Assembly: GCA_946811185.2 (NCBI GenBank)
Contig: OX328100.1
Coordinates: 18,216,999-18,280,998 of the forward strand
Direction of reading: 5' to 3'
DNA: 64,000 bases
DNA from: Hippopus hippopus
Lineage: Eukaryota; Mollusca; Bivalvia; Cardiida; Cardiidae
Below, one piece after another: positions 20,445-31,501 of this stretch. The position numbers were made by a program, and so were the translations under genes. A model generated the notes under the pieces. The model saw only the letters and a list, made by a program, of their open reading frames with translations. It ran no database searches and had not been told where the DNA came from. Each line of letters starts with the position of its first letter. The first letter of the stretch is position 1.

Positions 20445-20604
20445 AGTAATATTTTGCATTAAATCAAGTCTGCATCAGTATTTATCGGATTTGAAAATAT
20501 ACGTCGTCAAATCAGATTTAGTGCCGTTATTATTTCCCATCATTTTGTATCCAGACAAACTGTCATAGACAAGGATGGACGATAAATACTGATCTGATCT
20601 ACTG

Positions 20605-20690
20605 TTAACCCTTTGCTTGCCTGACACAACTGTATCTATGTTTTTTTCCGGACAGCTTAGATTCAAGATCAGGCTGCTCATTACATTCAG
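20605..20690 (+). repeat. TTAA-B fragment
   Basis: TTAACCCTTTGCTTGCC, CCGGACAGCTTAGATTC and GATCAGGCTGCTCATTAC: left end plus half of the hairpin, with most of the body deleted. Confidence 0.55.
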
Positions 20691-20920
20691 GTTGCTATTG
20701 AACTACGCAACCCATCGTCCAAACATGTCTGTCGCTCTAAGAGGAATGTAGAAAGATCGAGATTAAAACGGAATTCTACATTTTCTTTGTGGGGGTGGGG
20801 TGTGTGGAGTGGGATCCACGTTGGCTTAACTGCACGGTCGTTGGATTTCCTTATCAGGAAATTCTGGTTCGATTTTAGCTGCTGGCACTTGTCACGTGAT
20901 AGTGCGTTTGGTCAAGGCCT

Positions 20921-20973
20921 TGTGCACAGACATCTAGTCAAATACTGGGTGCACAGACACCTAGTCAAATACT
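20921..20973. repeat. Two-copy tandem repeat
   Basis: TGCACAGACATCTAGTCAAA and TGCACAGACACCTAGTCAAA follow one another at a 27-bp step. Confidence 0.8.
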
Positions 20974-21016
20974 CTTGAAGCCCATCATTTAGCGGCGATT
21001 TCTCCCAGTATTTCTG

Positions 21017-21229
21017 TTAACCCTTATCCTGCTAAATAACTAACATGAAACTTTCAAGCCCATAGTAAAAACCCAGTTTTTGCTATTTCAAAGCTATTTT
21101 TTGGGAGAAAGATATCTTCTTATCGGACAGTGTAGATCAAAGATCAGACTGCACGTTCTGTGCTGTCTGATCTTGATCTACACTCTCCGCAAAAGGTCAG
21201 TGAGTCGCGCTTTGCAGCCTAAGGGATAA
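21017..21229 (+). repeat. TTAA-B element
   Basis: TTAACCCTTATCCTGCTAAA at the left, hairpin with one mismatch in the right arm (GTGCTGTCTGATC), right end GCAGCCTAAGGGATAA. Confidence 0.88.
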
Positions 21230-21354
21230 AAACCATATTAAGAGCCTCTTTTCTCTTAACATTTCCTGAATCTTTTGGTAAGATTGCCGAGCTCTGTCAT
21301 CTTAGTGGCTGTATGTGGCGATTTAGGATTATGGCAATGTGACAAATTCATTCA

Positions 21355-21720
21355 GGTAAACGCTTTTTCTTTCATGCTTGTCGGTAGTTTATCGAGAAAT
21401 AACGGTGGAATATCGTTTGATATTTCATGGTTACGACCAGTATAAAATACCGATTTTATTTTCTAACTCTGCAATTGAAGGCGAAAATAGTAGTTCCCGC
21501 GCACTAGTTACCTAGGTAAACAGTGCGTGCCATCCAACCTGAGGGAAGTATGACGTAATTTACTTTACATTTCTCGCGCTTTACGTAATATTGTAATGCG
21601 TTGTTATACAGAGGGGGTACGCCATAGGGAATTATCGAAAACAGCTGTACTGTATTTTGATGTAAGTCCCCCTCAAAAAAAGGGGTTAAATTCATGCAAT
21701 AAACAAATACCCTCTATGTA
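21355..21720 (+). repeat. Family G repeat without terminal hairpin
   Basis: Shares TTTCATGGTTACGACCAGT, CGCGCACTAGTTACCTAGG, GTAATATTGTAATGCGTTG and GGGGGTACGCCA with copies at 33125 and (inverted) 47765. The GTGAAAGATCGAAATT hairpin found in those copies is absent here. Confidence 0.8.
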
Positions 21721-22004
21721 TCGGTTAAGGATTCCAGGTACGTATTGATAGTGCACTGGCTATCAAAAGATAACTGGAATCGTGTTTGTAACAGCGTTTA
21801 GCATCATGCAAACCATATTTCCCTACAACAAGGTAGATGTACCCAAAACATGCAACACCCAGCATTACTTTTACACGCCCGAAGGGACATGTTATATCAT
21901 ACCTCTGGTCGTCCGTACGTCCGTGTGTTATCAATTTCGTGTCCACTCTGTATCGCGCGAATCCATTTTCTGAGTTTGAAATATTTCATACATGTGTGCA
22001 TATG

Positions 22005-22210
22005 TAGATTACCAAATGACAAAATTTTCAACCTGTCTATTTTGCATTTGCAGACGACATAAATAGCTGAAAATACCTGATTTTTCCTGGAAAGGCTAGA
22101 GATCATTGTCGGAAAAAGGAGAAAATGCACTTTACGAGAAATCGTATTTTTTCCAAAAAGGTTTTCAAAATCCTTACTCAGGGTCGAAGAAACATTTGGG
22201 AAATGATTAA
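22005..22210 (-). repeat. Family D element, inverted
   Basis: TTACCAAATGACAAAATT at the left, TGCATTTGCAGACGAC, a hairpin with diverged loop (GCACTTTACGAGAAATCG), and TTTGGGAAATGATTAA at the right. Confidence 0.75.
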
Positions 22211-22506
22211 CTTAAGAATGAATCCACTTTTTAATATGAAATCAGAAAATAAGTGATGGATACCAATATACATTTATTATGTAACGAAACGCGTAAGATG
22301 GAAAGGAAATGAAAACCCAGATAAGACAGCAAGAATTAATTTAGGGATGACGAATGGATGCTTGACGCAAATACGTGTTATTTCATACCCTTGGTAGTTT
22401 TCGCCTCATCATAGAGAGCCGAATTTACGATATCTGTATTAGGATGCAGATCGTTACTCTTAGAGCGCTTTGAAGTATCTTTTTTTTTCTTTTTCATAAA
22501 ATAAAT

Positions 22507-22994
22507 AGGAGTCATGCTTTGTAAAAAAAAAGGGGGGGGGGTTTAATGAATGATGCATCTGCAAAAAGTATCGACGCAGGTCAGCCTGTGCAGTCCGCGC
22601 AGGCAGACCTGGGTCGAAACTTTTTGCTATTGGTCAATTTTCTGCAAGTTAAAGGACCAGTCTATATGGCCTGTAACACGCGAAAAGGGACATTCGGACT
22701 TTTGCGTAAAGTGTCGTCGATTGTGTGTGATTTTCTACTTCACCCAAGTCTACTGTAGGACAAAATCTAATGTTGACGTAAAGTGCGGTCTCGGATCAGC
22801 CTGCGCGGACTGCGCATGCTGATCCGAGACGACACTTTACGCAAGTGTCGGAAAGCCCCTTTTCGCATGTTGCAGGCTATATCATGATTCAGTCGGTTGT
22901 TACACAAAATGGATTTTGTAAATCCATAATTATAAAATGGCTTACGTGGTGTGATGCATCACACCCCCCCCCCCCCCCATTTCAAAGAGCTCAT
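22507..22994 (+). repeat. Family A element split by family C
   Basis: A is continuous from 22507 to 22663 (G10 run in its AAAGGGGG motif, good stem) and resumes at 22883 with CATGATTCAGTCGGTTG. A C15 run replaces its right AAACCCCC motif. It ends at AGAGCTCAT, next to another C copy. Confidence 0.85.
22664..22882. repeat. Family C element nested in family A
   Basis: ATATGGCCTGTAACACGCG at the left and GCATGTTGCAGGCTATAT at the right. The left hairpin has been deleted down to AAAGTGTCGTCGATTG; the right one is intact. Confidence 0.85.
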
Positions 22995-23152
22995 AATTGG
23001 CTTGCAACACGCGAAAAGGGGCAAAAACAGAAAGTTGCATAAAAACGTAAAGTGTCGTTTCGGATTAGCCTGCGCGGACTGCGCAGGCTGATCCGAGACG
23101 ACATTTTACGCAAATGTCCGAATGCCCCTTTTCGCGTGTTGCAGGCCATATA
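22995..23152. repeat. Family C element, short one-hairpin form
   Basis: AATTGGCTTGCAACACGCG at the left, CGTGTTGCAGGCCATATA at the right. A single hairpin is centred near 23075. It abuts the right end of the family A copy. Confidence 0.85.
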
Positions 23153-23227
23153 AAGTCAGTCTTACCGATAGGCTAGTCTTTTTAAGATGCGTTTGGCGCC
23201 TTTAGTCTTCAAGTCTACCCGTAAAAA

Positions 23228-23469
23228 TGAGGGGTGCTTTTTGAAAAGAGGGTTGAATGCGGGTAATGCAATAAACTAAACAATACGTCACATAATATGG
23301 GTCTATGACAATCGGCTGAATCATGGGCTAGAATAATCCATTGAGATGCAGGAAATTTTCCGATAGCAAAACAAAAGTTTCAATTAAGGTCAGCCTGTGC
23401 AAACTCTTATACAGGTCGATACTTTTTGCAGAAACATTTAATTGTCTTTTCACAGTGCATGACTCAAAT
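23228..23469 (-). repeat. Family A element, inverted and eroded
   Basis: TTGAAAAGAGGGTTGAATGC at the left and GTGCATGACTCAAAT at the right. The stem retains only its left arm, AAGGTCAGCCTGTGC. Confidence 0.65.
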
Positions 23470-23653
23470 GCTTCGTCATTCGGTCTTAGTTACGACCTTC
23501 GGGTAACCCTGGCGATCGCATCTCACACCACGAAACTAACAAAAACTTTATACATTTATACACGTGACAGCTGTAACTTGTAACTGATAGTCCGTTTCTA
23601 AAACTTCCAGACATTCAAAGTTTATTGAGATGATAGTACTTATCCACCTTGCC

Positions 23654-23737
23654 GGTGTAATGCAGAGAAATGACCCTCCGCTACAAAATGACCCATGGGT
23701 CATTTTGTAGGGGAGGGTCATTTCTCTGCATTACACC
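23654..23737. repeat. Family U: 84-bp near-perfect palindrome
   Basis: GGTGTAATGCAGAGAAATG pairs with CATTTCTCTGCATTACACC. The two 42-base halves differ at one position and there is no loop (centre GACCCATGGGTC). Confidence 0.95.
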
Positions 23738-23818
23738 TGAAACAAAGTGGCTCGACCATTTTTTATCCAACCCTGTGTATCAAGAACGATATAGGGACAG
23801 AGGTTTATATAGAGAGGT

Positions 23819-23969
23819 TAATCAACTGGTCGTGTGTGATATTAAAAATCTGTCACTAGAATGGGGTGCGATGCGGTTGAAAAAAAACGAGCCCGAAGGA
23901 CGAGTTCCTTAACCGCATGAACTCCATTCGAGTGACAGATTTTTAATATCACATACAACCAGTTGATTA
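23819..23969. repeat. Hairpin with apex CCGAAGG
   Basis: TAATCAACTGGTCGTGTG pairs with CATACAACCAGTTGATTA, then GATATTAAAAATCTGTCACT pairs with its complement. The apex is GAGCCCGAAGGACGAG. Confidence 0.85.
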
Positions 23970-24089
23970 TCCTATTTATTATATTCCTAATTCACCTTTT
24001 TTTTTTTTAAAAATAATTATCAAGAATTGTACAATGCGAGCAATATATGAAAAAAGTAGTTCCGGCAAACATTCTAAAACTATATCATC

Positions 24090-24970
24090 ACTAGTGACGA
24101 TACTATAATTATCGTCACTAGCGGTGTTATTGTGTTATTCACTGTGAAATCCTAGTAATTCACTGATTGGAATATAATAAAGTGCTGCTTGGATGTATAT
24201 TACCCTGTCCGCCATGCATGAGCAAATTGGCTCACCGTACTCTCTCCGATTCATCGGCTTTTCGAAAACCACAATTCCAAACCACTGAAACGTATGGGAT
24301 ATGATTTTTGATAACAAAAATCAAAATTTCTATTGATTCTATATTCATTTGTACACACTGATCGTTTGATAAAAAAATCATCCCAAGGATAAATAAATAA
24401 ATAAATAAATAAATATATTCTGTTTGAATATCATTTGTATGAAAGAAGGCAAACAACAATATTCTCCTCCGCCTAGTCGAGACGTTTCATAACGAGCGAC
24501 AGCGAGTTACGGGCGAAGCCTGTAACGAGGGAAGCTCGTTTTGCGGTAACACCGTTCTAGATTTTCAAAAATGAAATTCCGACTTCGTTCTGGGTTTTAG
24601 TCTAAATCTAAATAGGGATGACTAAAAATTGAGTGTATTCCGGTTAGTCGCACAGCGTCACACGTATGACAATCTTTCGCACAAGTACCTGATTGGTAAA
24701 AAATAACAAAAAATATCTACCGATCGTTTGATTACTTAAAAATCATTATCAGTTTAATGAGTACAGATTATCTAATTTCTTACTTACTTTCAGCGTAATA
24801 AGCGTCTATTTGTGTATAAACATACGCAATGATCTGTGCTAGCAAATAATGACGTCATTATTCATAATATTCTTACGTCATGCACGAGCCGTTTTTCGCG
24901 GAAAACACTGTGTCGAAGAAATCATGACTAAACTAGTTTTTTGGCTGTTTCAAAGTACCATTTACAGAGA
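24090..24970. other. Non-coding stretch with small dyads
   Basis: Dyad CTAGTGACGATA / TATCGTCACTAG at 24091-24120; (AAAT)n at about 24392-24412; a partial hairpin CGAGCGACAGCGAGTTAC / TGTAACGAGGGAAGCTCG at about 24493-24536; TGACGTCATTATTC and TTACGTCATGC at about 24850-24883, matching motifs near 1742, 28292 and 47610. No gene seen. Confidence 0.45.
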
Positions 24971-24974
24971 AAGC

Positions 24975-25240
24975 CGGATTTATGATCTGTAAAAAGGGGG
25001 TTTAATGCATTTGCAAAAACTATCGACCCAGGTCGGCCTGTGCAGTCCGCGCAAGCTAACCTGCGTCAAAACTCTTTGCTAGATCTATTTTTCAACGTTC
25101 TACATGTCAAAGGACCAGTTTGCATGCCTTTTGATTCAGTCAGTTATCATACAATATGGATGTATGATTATGTGATGACTTGCTTGGTATCATACATCAC
25201 GGAGATGCATTAAACCCTCTTTTACCGCAACATGGCTCAA
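24975..25240 (+). repeat. Family A element
   Basis: TGATCTGTAAAAAGGGGG at the left and CGCAACATGGCTCAA at the right. Stem right arm altered to CGCAAGCTAACCTGCG. Confidence 0.8.
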
Positions 25241-25344
25241 CTATATTTATCTAACGTTACGAAAGCTTGTTAATAGATCGAAAAGTTTGGCGTTTTTTTG
25301 CTGTAAGTTGGATATCTATCCGAAAACTCGGCAAATTTCTTTCC

Positions 25345-25455
25345 TAGGATTGATGATAGATCTAGATCTAGTCACTGCGACAGAATTCATTCCTGTCTCT
25401 GCACTGATCACTGTTTCAACGATGGATGTGTAGGAAAGCAGATGGGATGATAAAA
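25345..25455 (+). repeat. SINE body fragment
   Basis: GGATTGATGATAGATC, TGCGACAGAATTCATTCCTG and GGAAAGCAGATGGGATGA match the body of the SINE at 5747. The tRNA-like head and 3' end are missing. Confidence 0.55.
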
Positions 25456-26164
25456 AGGAAAGCCACATAGTCTAGTCTAGATCTATAATCTGATTTTAGC
25501 GTTCTAAGCACTCTGATTTTAAAGAAACTCCAGGTAAAACCTGGGTAGACATGTGCATTAACGAAGAAATGAAAGAAAGATTCTGTTTGTTTGTTTCTTT
25601 TTTCCTTTTGTGTGTATATTCATTGTGGCGGCAAGCGCACCTACCATGCGTTCCTGAAGTTCCTTTTACTAGTACTCTGCTCAATACTAGTATTCTCTCC
25701 AACCTACTGACCGATTCCTCGTAAAAATCAAAGTCTCTCTTGTATAGATCTAGACCTACATGCAGTGAGGAAATGTTCCCGTAAAATGGTCTTTACAAGT
25801 ATGTGAACCAATAATCATTCCAAGAAATTTTTCTGGACATAAATTAACGAAATTGTCAAGGAACTGTCTTTATTTTGTTCAGGAAATCAGGGACAGTTCG
25901 CCCTATTTCACATGTATAAATCTACGAAAGAAAAATGCTTTCTACTATTGACAACGCTCAAAAATAGTTTTGGCAAAGACGGAATTCGAACTCAAAACCC
26001 TTTGATTTTAAGATACAGAATCTAAGTTGTCATTCGAATTAATAGATATTTGTTCAACAAACCATTCGCGTCGCTCGTATTGAGGCTTTGCCTTTTTCAT
26101 ATTAATCGAATCTGTACACATCTATGTAGAGATAAACAATATTCCACGACAAAACTATAACTGT

Positions 26165-26415
26165 ATGAGCCATTCTCTTTGAAAAGGGGATTTAATGCAT
26201 CTGCAAGGAGTATCGAACAATGTCAGCTTGAATAGTCCGCACAGGCTGACATGGATAAAAACATTTTGTTAGTCGTAATTCTGTGGCATGTCAAAGGACC
26301 AGTCTACCTCAAAGGTAGGTGGACTAAAAGGATTTCATGGATTCATAATTATGTGATGACTTGTTAGGAATAATGCATTACGGAGATGTATAAAACCCGT
26401 TTTTGCGTGTCTCAT
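26165..26415 (+). repeat. Family A element
   Basis: ATGAGCCATTCTCTTTG at the left. The right terminus is shortened to TTTTGCGTGTCTCAT. Stem AATGTCAGCTTGAATAG is mostly lost. Confidence 0.75.
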
Positions 26416-26567
26416 CTGTAAGAAAGACAATAACGTGTAATTGGTATTGTTGCTGATTATCGTGGGACCTATCGAGCAAGATTGTCGATAGTATGTCTAT
26501 TTCAATGGAGGTCTGTTGGGATTTGCAGGGTAAACAAGGTCTAATTTCTTCAACAAAATTCGTGGCC

Positions 26568-26796
26568 CTGCGTGGCTCAGTGATAAAGTGTAAAACTCGT
26601 AACCTGGAGGTACTGGGTTTGAGCCTCACTGGAAGCACCGGATTTTTCGAGGTAGTGTCCATAGGTAAGACACTTCAGAACTCCAACCTAGTATTGGTGA
26701 AACACTGGACATACATAAATATATGAGCTTTTGCCGTGATATGACCCAAATAATGTTGAAAATTATGTAATATACCATTCAATTAATCAATCAATC
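26568..26796 (+). repeat. tRNA-derived SINE
   Basis: Box A-like TGGCTCAGTGATAAAGTG, box B-like GGGTTTGAGCCTC, GTGTCCATAGGTAAGACAC, a 3' domain TGACCCAAATAATGTTG, and tail CAATTAATCAATCAATC. Confidence 0.8.
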
Positions 26797-26839
26797 TTCA
26801 ACAAAATCAGTGTAATGAGTTGCTCATTTCGACTAGAGT

Positions 26840-26930
26840 TATAACAGCGGATCCGAGATCGAAACCCATAGGTCATGTGGGAACGGCGCTTGGTAAGACA
26901 TTTTAGATCTCCATCCTATAACAACTAAAA
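26840..26930 (+). repeat. SINE fragment
   Basis: CCGAGATCGAAACCCATAGG and CTTGGTAAGACATTTTAGA resemble a SINE box B and body. It follows the previous SINE, with no recognisable 3' end. Confidence 0.45.
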
Positions 26931-27021
26931 CGTAATGAACTCTATAAGCGCCAAATATACAAACTCGATCCTTTTCAATGCCTAAAAATAGAATCCGCTG
27001 AGACTCGGAATGATTTTTGTC

Positions 27022-27147
27022 TCATGGGCTTGACTAAACAAGCGGACGGCATAGATCCAAGATCAGACTGCACGTTCTGTGCAGTCTGATCTTGATCTAT
27101 GCCGTCCGCAGAAGTCCCTGTTTTCGCCTATGGTGCCGAAAGGGTTA
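27022..27147 (+). repeat. TTAA-B subfamily E, best copy
   Basis: GGGCTTGACTAAACAAGCGG, a perfect stem GCATAGATCCAAGATCAG / CTGATCTTGATCTATGC, CAGAAGTCCCTGTTTTCG, and GCCGAAAGGGTTAA. Confidence 0.85.
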
Positions 27148-27244
27148 AAGAAATAATAAATTGACCATCGCGGTGATAAAACTAAAAGTATTGTTTAAAG
27201 AAAAGGAAGACATTATTCAGACAAACACATCATTTGAATTTTGT

Positions 27245-27390
27245 CTTCAATACCTCTCAGAGCCTCAGCCGTGTACTGGCAAAATCCGGGAAATACATGG
27301 ATATGTCAGCTGTCGCCATGATATGACTGAAAAAATGATGAAAGCGGCGAAAAATCGATTTAATCAATCAGTCTTTCTTCATTACAATTT
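27245..27390 (+). repeat. SINE 3' fragment
   Basis: AGCTGTCGCCATGATATGAC, GATGAAAGCGGCGAAAAAT and a short tail TTTAATCAATCAG. The head is missing. Confidence 0.6.
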
Positions 27391-27768
27391 ATATGAAACA
27401 AAACAAACAACAGATTTAAACTGAGACAAAATCTACCCATCGTTTGCTTGTGTCTACTTTTCAAACTGAACAACAGTTTGTTCAATTTTTCTCTAGGAAC
27501 AATGGCTGCATAATGATACCTTTTGGCGTAGGTATGTAACGAACTTATTCTTCGTTAATTTCTCAAGCCTTACTTCAATGACTATTCATTTTATTGGCTG
27601 AGACAAAATATGAGCATACTGTATCAGCTAATAAAAGTCTTTCAGTTCAGAAACAGAACATAATTTGGAACTGTTGGTGAATACGTACCTTTTTTTTTTT
27701 ATTTCGACTCTAGCTTTTATACAAACACCCCCTAAATTCAGAGACGCTACAGAAGGAAACTTTTTCAA

Positions 27769-27900
27769 CTCGTAACTAGCATTTTCTCCTTTGTCCACAT
27801 TGTTTTGAACCCTTCGAAAAACACGTATCGATTCATGAGTCACTTTAATTTTGTCTTCTACAAATGCACTCACTTCGGACAAGTCTAGAATTGTGTACTT
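27769..27900 (+). repeat. Family D element, right half
   Basis: Begins in the loop (AACTAGCATTTTCTCC), then CCACATTGTTTTGAACCC, TTTTGTCTTCTACAAATGC and GGACAAGTCTAGAATT. Confidence 0.6.
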
Positions 27901-27925
27901 AGGTAAATACATACAGAATATTATG

Positions 27926-28066
27926 TTGTAGTAACTTTCCTGGTGCTTGTATTTTCTTCGAGCAGCGTGAGAAAAGTTAATATCGCGCGAGACCGAAGGT
28001 CGAGCGCGATTTCAAAATTTTCTTACGCAGCGAGAAGTAAATTCAAGCACGAGGAAAGTTACAACG
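27926..28066. repeat. Hairpin H1, apex CCGAAGG
   Basis: GTAACTTTCCTGGTGCTTGT pairs with CAAGCACGAGGAAAGTTAC. The inner arms contain AATATCGCGC / GCGCGATTTC, and the apex is GAGACCGAAGGTCGAG. Confidence 0.85.
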
Positions 28067-28153
28067 ACATAATAGTCCTTTTATTATATACCTACAACCT
28101 TCAACGACAACAATTTTTCAATTATTGACATTTTATTCGAAAACGGCAGCCAA

Positions 28154-28220
28154 ATGAGACAATCAATAGTGTGGATGGTTGTAACACTGTTTTTTATGAA
28201 TGGCGGATTAATATTACAAG
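28154..28220 (+). CDS. Weak candidate signal-peptide exon
   Basis: ATG in context GCCAAATGA opens MRQSIVWMVVTLFFM and continues NGGLILQ, a short basic start and long hydrophobic run like a secretory signal. It then meets a donor ATTACAAG|GTAACA. It lies between two related hairpins, so it may simply be part of a repeat. No downstream partner exon was found. Confidence 0.15.
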
Positions 28221-28304
28221 GTAACATTTTGACCAATCAAATCGCAAATCAATGCCTGTTTAGTCCGTGCACGAGATACGTCATCATACCATATTTGGGA
28301 CCGT

Positions 28305-28446
28305 ATTTCACAGTGCTGGTGCTGGTGCTTGTATTCACTTATCGCTGCGTAAGAAATTTTGATATCGCGCCCGACCTTCGGTCTTGCGAGATATCAAATT
28401 TTCCAACGCTGCTCGAATCAAATACAAACACCAGGAAAGTTACTAC
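28305..28446. repeat. Hairpin H2, related to H1
   Basis: CTGGTGCTTGTATTCAC pairs with AATACAAACACCAGG, and GAAAGTTACTAC extends the right side as in H1. The apex, on the minus strand, is AAGACCGAAGGTCGGGC. Confidence 0.8.
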
Positions 28447-28449
28447 AAT

Positions 28450-29518
28450 GTACAATATAATATTTGGTATAACTCTATATCGAGACTCATACGGGTACCA
28501 ACAAGACGGATTTTGGTGAAGCAATATTGAATTTGATAATTTCCTGAGAGGACCCTCGCGTTTCCATAGAAAAATATGACTACATTAACAGGGGGAAAAA
28601 AAAGAAGGGGAATCACGAATGTGTCTGACAACAAGTTATAGAAACCTCTCACGGAACTTGTTGCATAATCGTCCCACCGGAGTTGATTATCAGACACCCC
28701 ACTTTTACGCTCTAAACAAGTTTTTTTTTTACGTCTCCGATGAATAGAAGAAAAAGTATAAATCAAATGAACAATTTAATTTGTAAACAAAAACCGGAAG
28801 TGTAAGGTGAATTAACGTCAATCGTGGAACTATGTCAGCTTTTTTTCCCCCTTAAACAGCAGGTACCTTTATTTTGTACATCCAGTGTAACATCATAGCA
28901 TATACAGAGTAAACTCTGGAGAAAAAACTGTGCGTTTTGTTTTTTCTTCTATGATGTTTTACGAAACTTATAACATTACTGCAGCCACATCACGGAGGCA
29001 TCTGAGTTATTCACGTTATTACGAGGATTCATGAGCTATAGACTGGGACTGCAGAGTCTTTTGTCTGAGGACATTTACTATGTGACCAGCGCCGACTTCG
29101 GTGTTTGACCTTGTTTTGGTTGCTATTGTATTCCATCTGGAGATTTAAACTGCAAGGCGGTAAATCATTGTGATTTGTACTTCCTGTGAAACAACCTAAA
29201 TAAGCCGGCTAAGTTTTTGGTAAAGTATATGGTCTTGTTGTTTTTGTTTTTGTTGTTGTTTTACTTCTTCTTCTCCTTCTATATATATCGGCCAACGCAG
29301 AGTCGGAAGCACGAGTGAGCTCACAATAAATTTGTGAAATTGTTAGCGCAATTAATTTCATATCGGCATGGTTTGTTGATCTCTAGGGGAACCAATTTGT
29401 AGAAATAACACGTAATCACGCTGTTGCGTATATCATACACGACACGTCCCTAATGTTCTCTGTTCTCTGTTACATTTCCGGGAATCTTACAGGAAATTGA
29501 CTCTCTCAGTGCCAAATA
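28450..29518. other. No gene seen
   Basis: Includes a T-rich stretch TTGTTTTTGTTTTTGTTG near 29237 and a T9 run at 28721. No repeat family used here matches, and no frame with convincing splice sites was found. Confidence 0.4.
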
Positions 29519-29786
29519 TATGAGCCATGCTCTGACAAAAGGGGGCTTAATGCATCTCCGTGAAACATGATACCAAGCAAGCCATTACATAATAATGGAT
29601 CAATAATAGCCACTTTCCTTTAACAACCGACTTGTCCATGAGATAGAGTGGTCCTTGAATGTACAGAAAATTGACCAATAGCGAAAAGTTTCGGCCCAGG
29701 TCAGCCTGCGTGGACTGCGCAGGCTGGCCTGGGTCGAAACTTTTCGCAGATGCATTGAGCACCTTTTGCCAGAGCATAGCTCATAT
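29519..29786 (-). repeat. Family A element, inverted, near-consensus
   Basis: TATGAGCCATGCTCTGAC at the left and CAGAGCATAGCTCATAT at the right. The stem is centred near 29714 with two mismatches. Confidence 0.9.
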
Positions 29787-29860
29787 GAACTCGACCTCTT
29801 TCTACGAAGGGAATTACAATCCTATGAAACTTAAAAGAAAATATATATATATTTTTTTCT

Positions 29861-29990
29861 TGTAGGCTTTACTGAATAAGAGGATAGAATAGATCTATGA
29901 TCAGATTGCACGTTTTGTGCAGTCTAATCTTAATCATTTACGTCTGCAAAAACTCTTGTTTTCGCCTATCATCGGGTGTCCAAGGGTTAA
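29861..29990 (+). repeat. TTAA-B subfamily E element
   Basis: GTAGGCTTTACTGAATAAG, hairpin GATTGCACGTTTTGTGCAGT, CTTGTTTTCGCCTATC, right end CCAAGGGTTAA. Confidence 0.75.
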
Positions 29991-30351
29991 TTGACAATTT
30001 CAGATATTATTTACATGCCTACGCATATAGCAAACGATACACTTTGTTACTCAACTAAAGAATATTGAGAAAAAACAATTGTCTCTTTAATTGCTTTTGA
30101 GGGCATTGTAGACCTGGATGAGACTGCGCAGGCGGATAGATGGAGCTGTCTGATCTTGGATAAACTCTAGTCTATATTTTGTTTTGATTCTCTTGGGCTA
30201 TTCTAAAAGTGATGGAGATATTCAGAAATAATCAGAAATAAATTCAGAAAAAAAATCCCTTCATTTACCATTATTTGGGGAGGGGGAAAAAAGAGATTTG
30301 ATCTTTTGACTGGAAAAATGATACGTAATTGTCGTCTTATAGTTGGGAAAA

Positions 30352-30432
30352 AATGCCTCTGTTGGGGCTCGAACCCACAGCATTTAAAACCATGGTTCGT
30401 GACTCAGCCGAGCTTTTGGGCTACCCGAAAAT
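30352..30432 (-). repeat. tRNA-like SINE head, inverted
   Basis: On the minus strand, box B GGGTTCGAGCCCC is preceded by a box A-like TAGCCCAAAAGCTC. The arms do not fold as a functional tRNA, so it is a SINE head or tRNA relic. It sits just before family N. Confidence 0.55.
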
Positions 30433-30469
30433 TTCCTGTCTTTACACTGTATCTTTTTTTTTTCACAAC

Positions 30470-30850
30470 CATCCTTGTTTTCAGTGTACAGTAACCATTA
30501 CGAATTTTCTCATCTTACACACGTTTGAGACAACCACTATGCAACGTCGTATGTGACGTCATTTTATACAACTTTTAGAGAAGAGAGTCGAGTTTTAGTG
30601 CTGGAACTTCCCACGTGCTTACGTATTGTTTTGTATCTTCTGGGCTATATTTCGCCAGATTTCATTTGGTGATAAAAAAAAGATCTCACAATCGTCGGCT
30701 TTTGATATCTCTCTTTTTTTTTTTTAATTCGTCTACAAAAAAATGCAATTAAACTTGTCAGAGGCTCGCTTAATTATATTTTTCTAGACTCGTTTTATAA
30801 AATTTTATCTCGAACGCTAACTGATTCCATATCATGACATACATCCAATA
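30470..30850 (+). repeat. Family N repeat
   Basis: GTTTTCAGTGTACAGTAACC, GAATTTTCTCATCTTA, AGGCTCGCTTAATTATA, CTAGACTCGTTTTATAAAAT and CGCTAACTGATTCCATATC recur in order at 58922. Confidence 0.65.
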
Positions 30851-31237
30851 CATCAATTGTTGTCTGCATGTATTTCTATCTCTGTATTTGATCTAAGGCC
30901 ATATTTGCACACGAATGAAAATCAGCAGTTTTTGTTAAGAATTTCTGACAAAACTTGCTAAACGAGTTCTGATTTTAAATAATGCTCTATTAGGCCTAAG
31001 TTTTTTGTTCCTTCTATGACTTTGAAACAATATTTATTTATTTAGAAACTTTGGATTGTTTAGACCTACGACCAAAGTTATTGGTTACTGAACAGTTCGA
31101 GAATTGAAGAAAAATAAATGTTTTATTTATAGATGAAATGGGAATCTTAATCAAACAATAAGAGCAATATTCTACAAAGTCAAAGCTTTGTTATCTGGAA
31201 TAGCCATGTGAACAAACTATGAAGTTACAGCAACATT

Positions 31238-31468
31238 CAACTTTTTTATCAGATGATGAAATTTTTTACTTGTTTAGATTGAAAGCATTTGCAGACGACA
31301 AATAAAACATGGCTGAAATGTTGAATTTCGTCCTTGGAGGGAAAACCAAAAACCGTATTGGAAAAGGAGAAAATGCCGGTCACCTACTTTTTCTCCTTTT
31401 CCCACGATGTTTTCAAAAGCCTTCTTTCCCATTGTGTTTAAAAAACAGGATTATTTGATAAAGAGTTA
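31238..31468 (-). repeat. Family D element, inverted
   Basis: AGCATTTGCAGACGACAAA, hairpin CGTATTGGAAAAGGAG / CTCCTTTTCCCACGATG, right end TTTGATAAAGAGTTAA. Confidence 0.8.
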
Positions 31469-31501
31469 AAAGGACAGCGTAAAGGAAAATGAAAGGCAGA
31501 T

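Noticed and set aside
28154..28519. 121-residue ORF
   Set aside because: The second half is translated from hairpin H2. Only the first 22 codons, up to a donor, were kept as a weak candidate.
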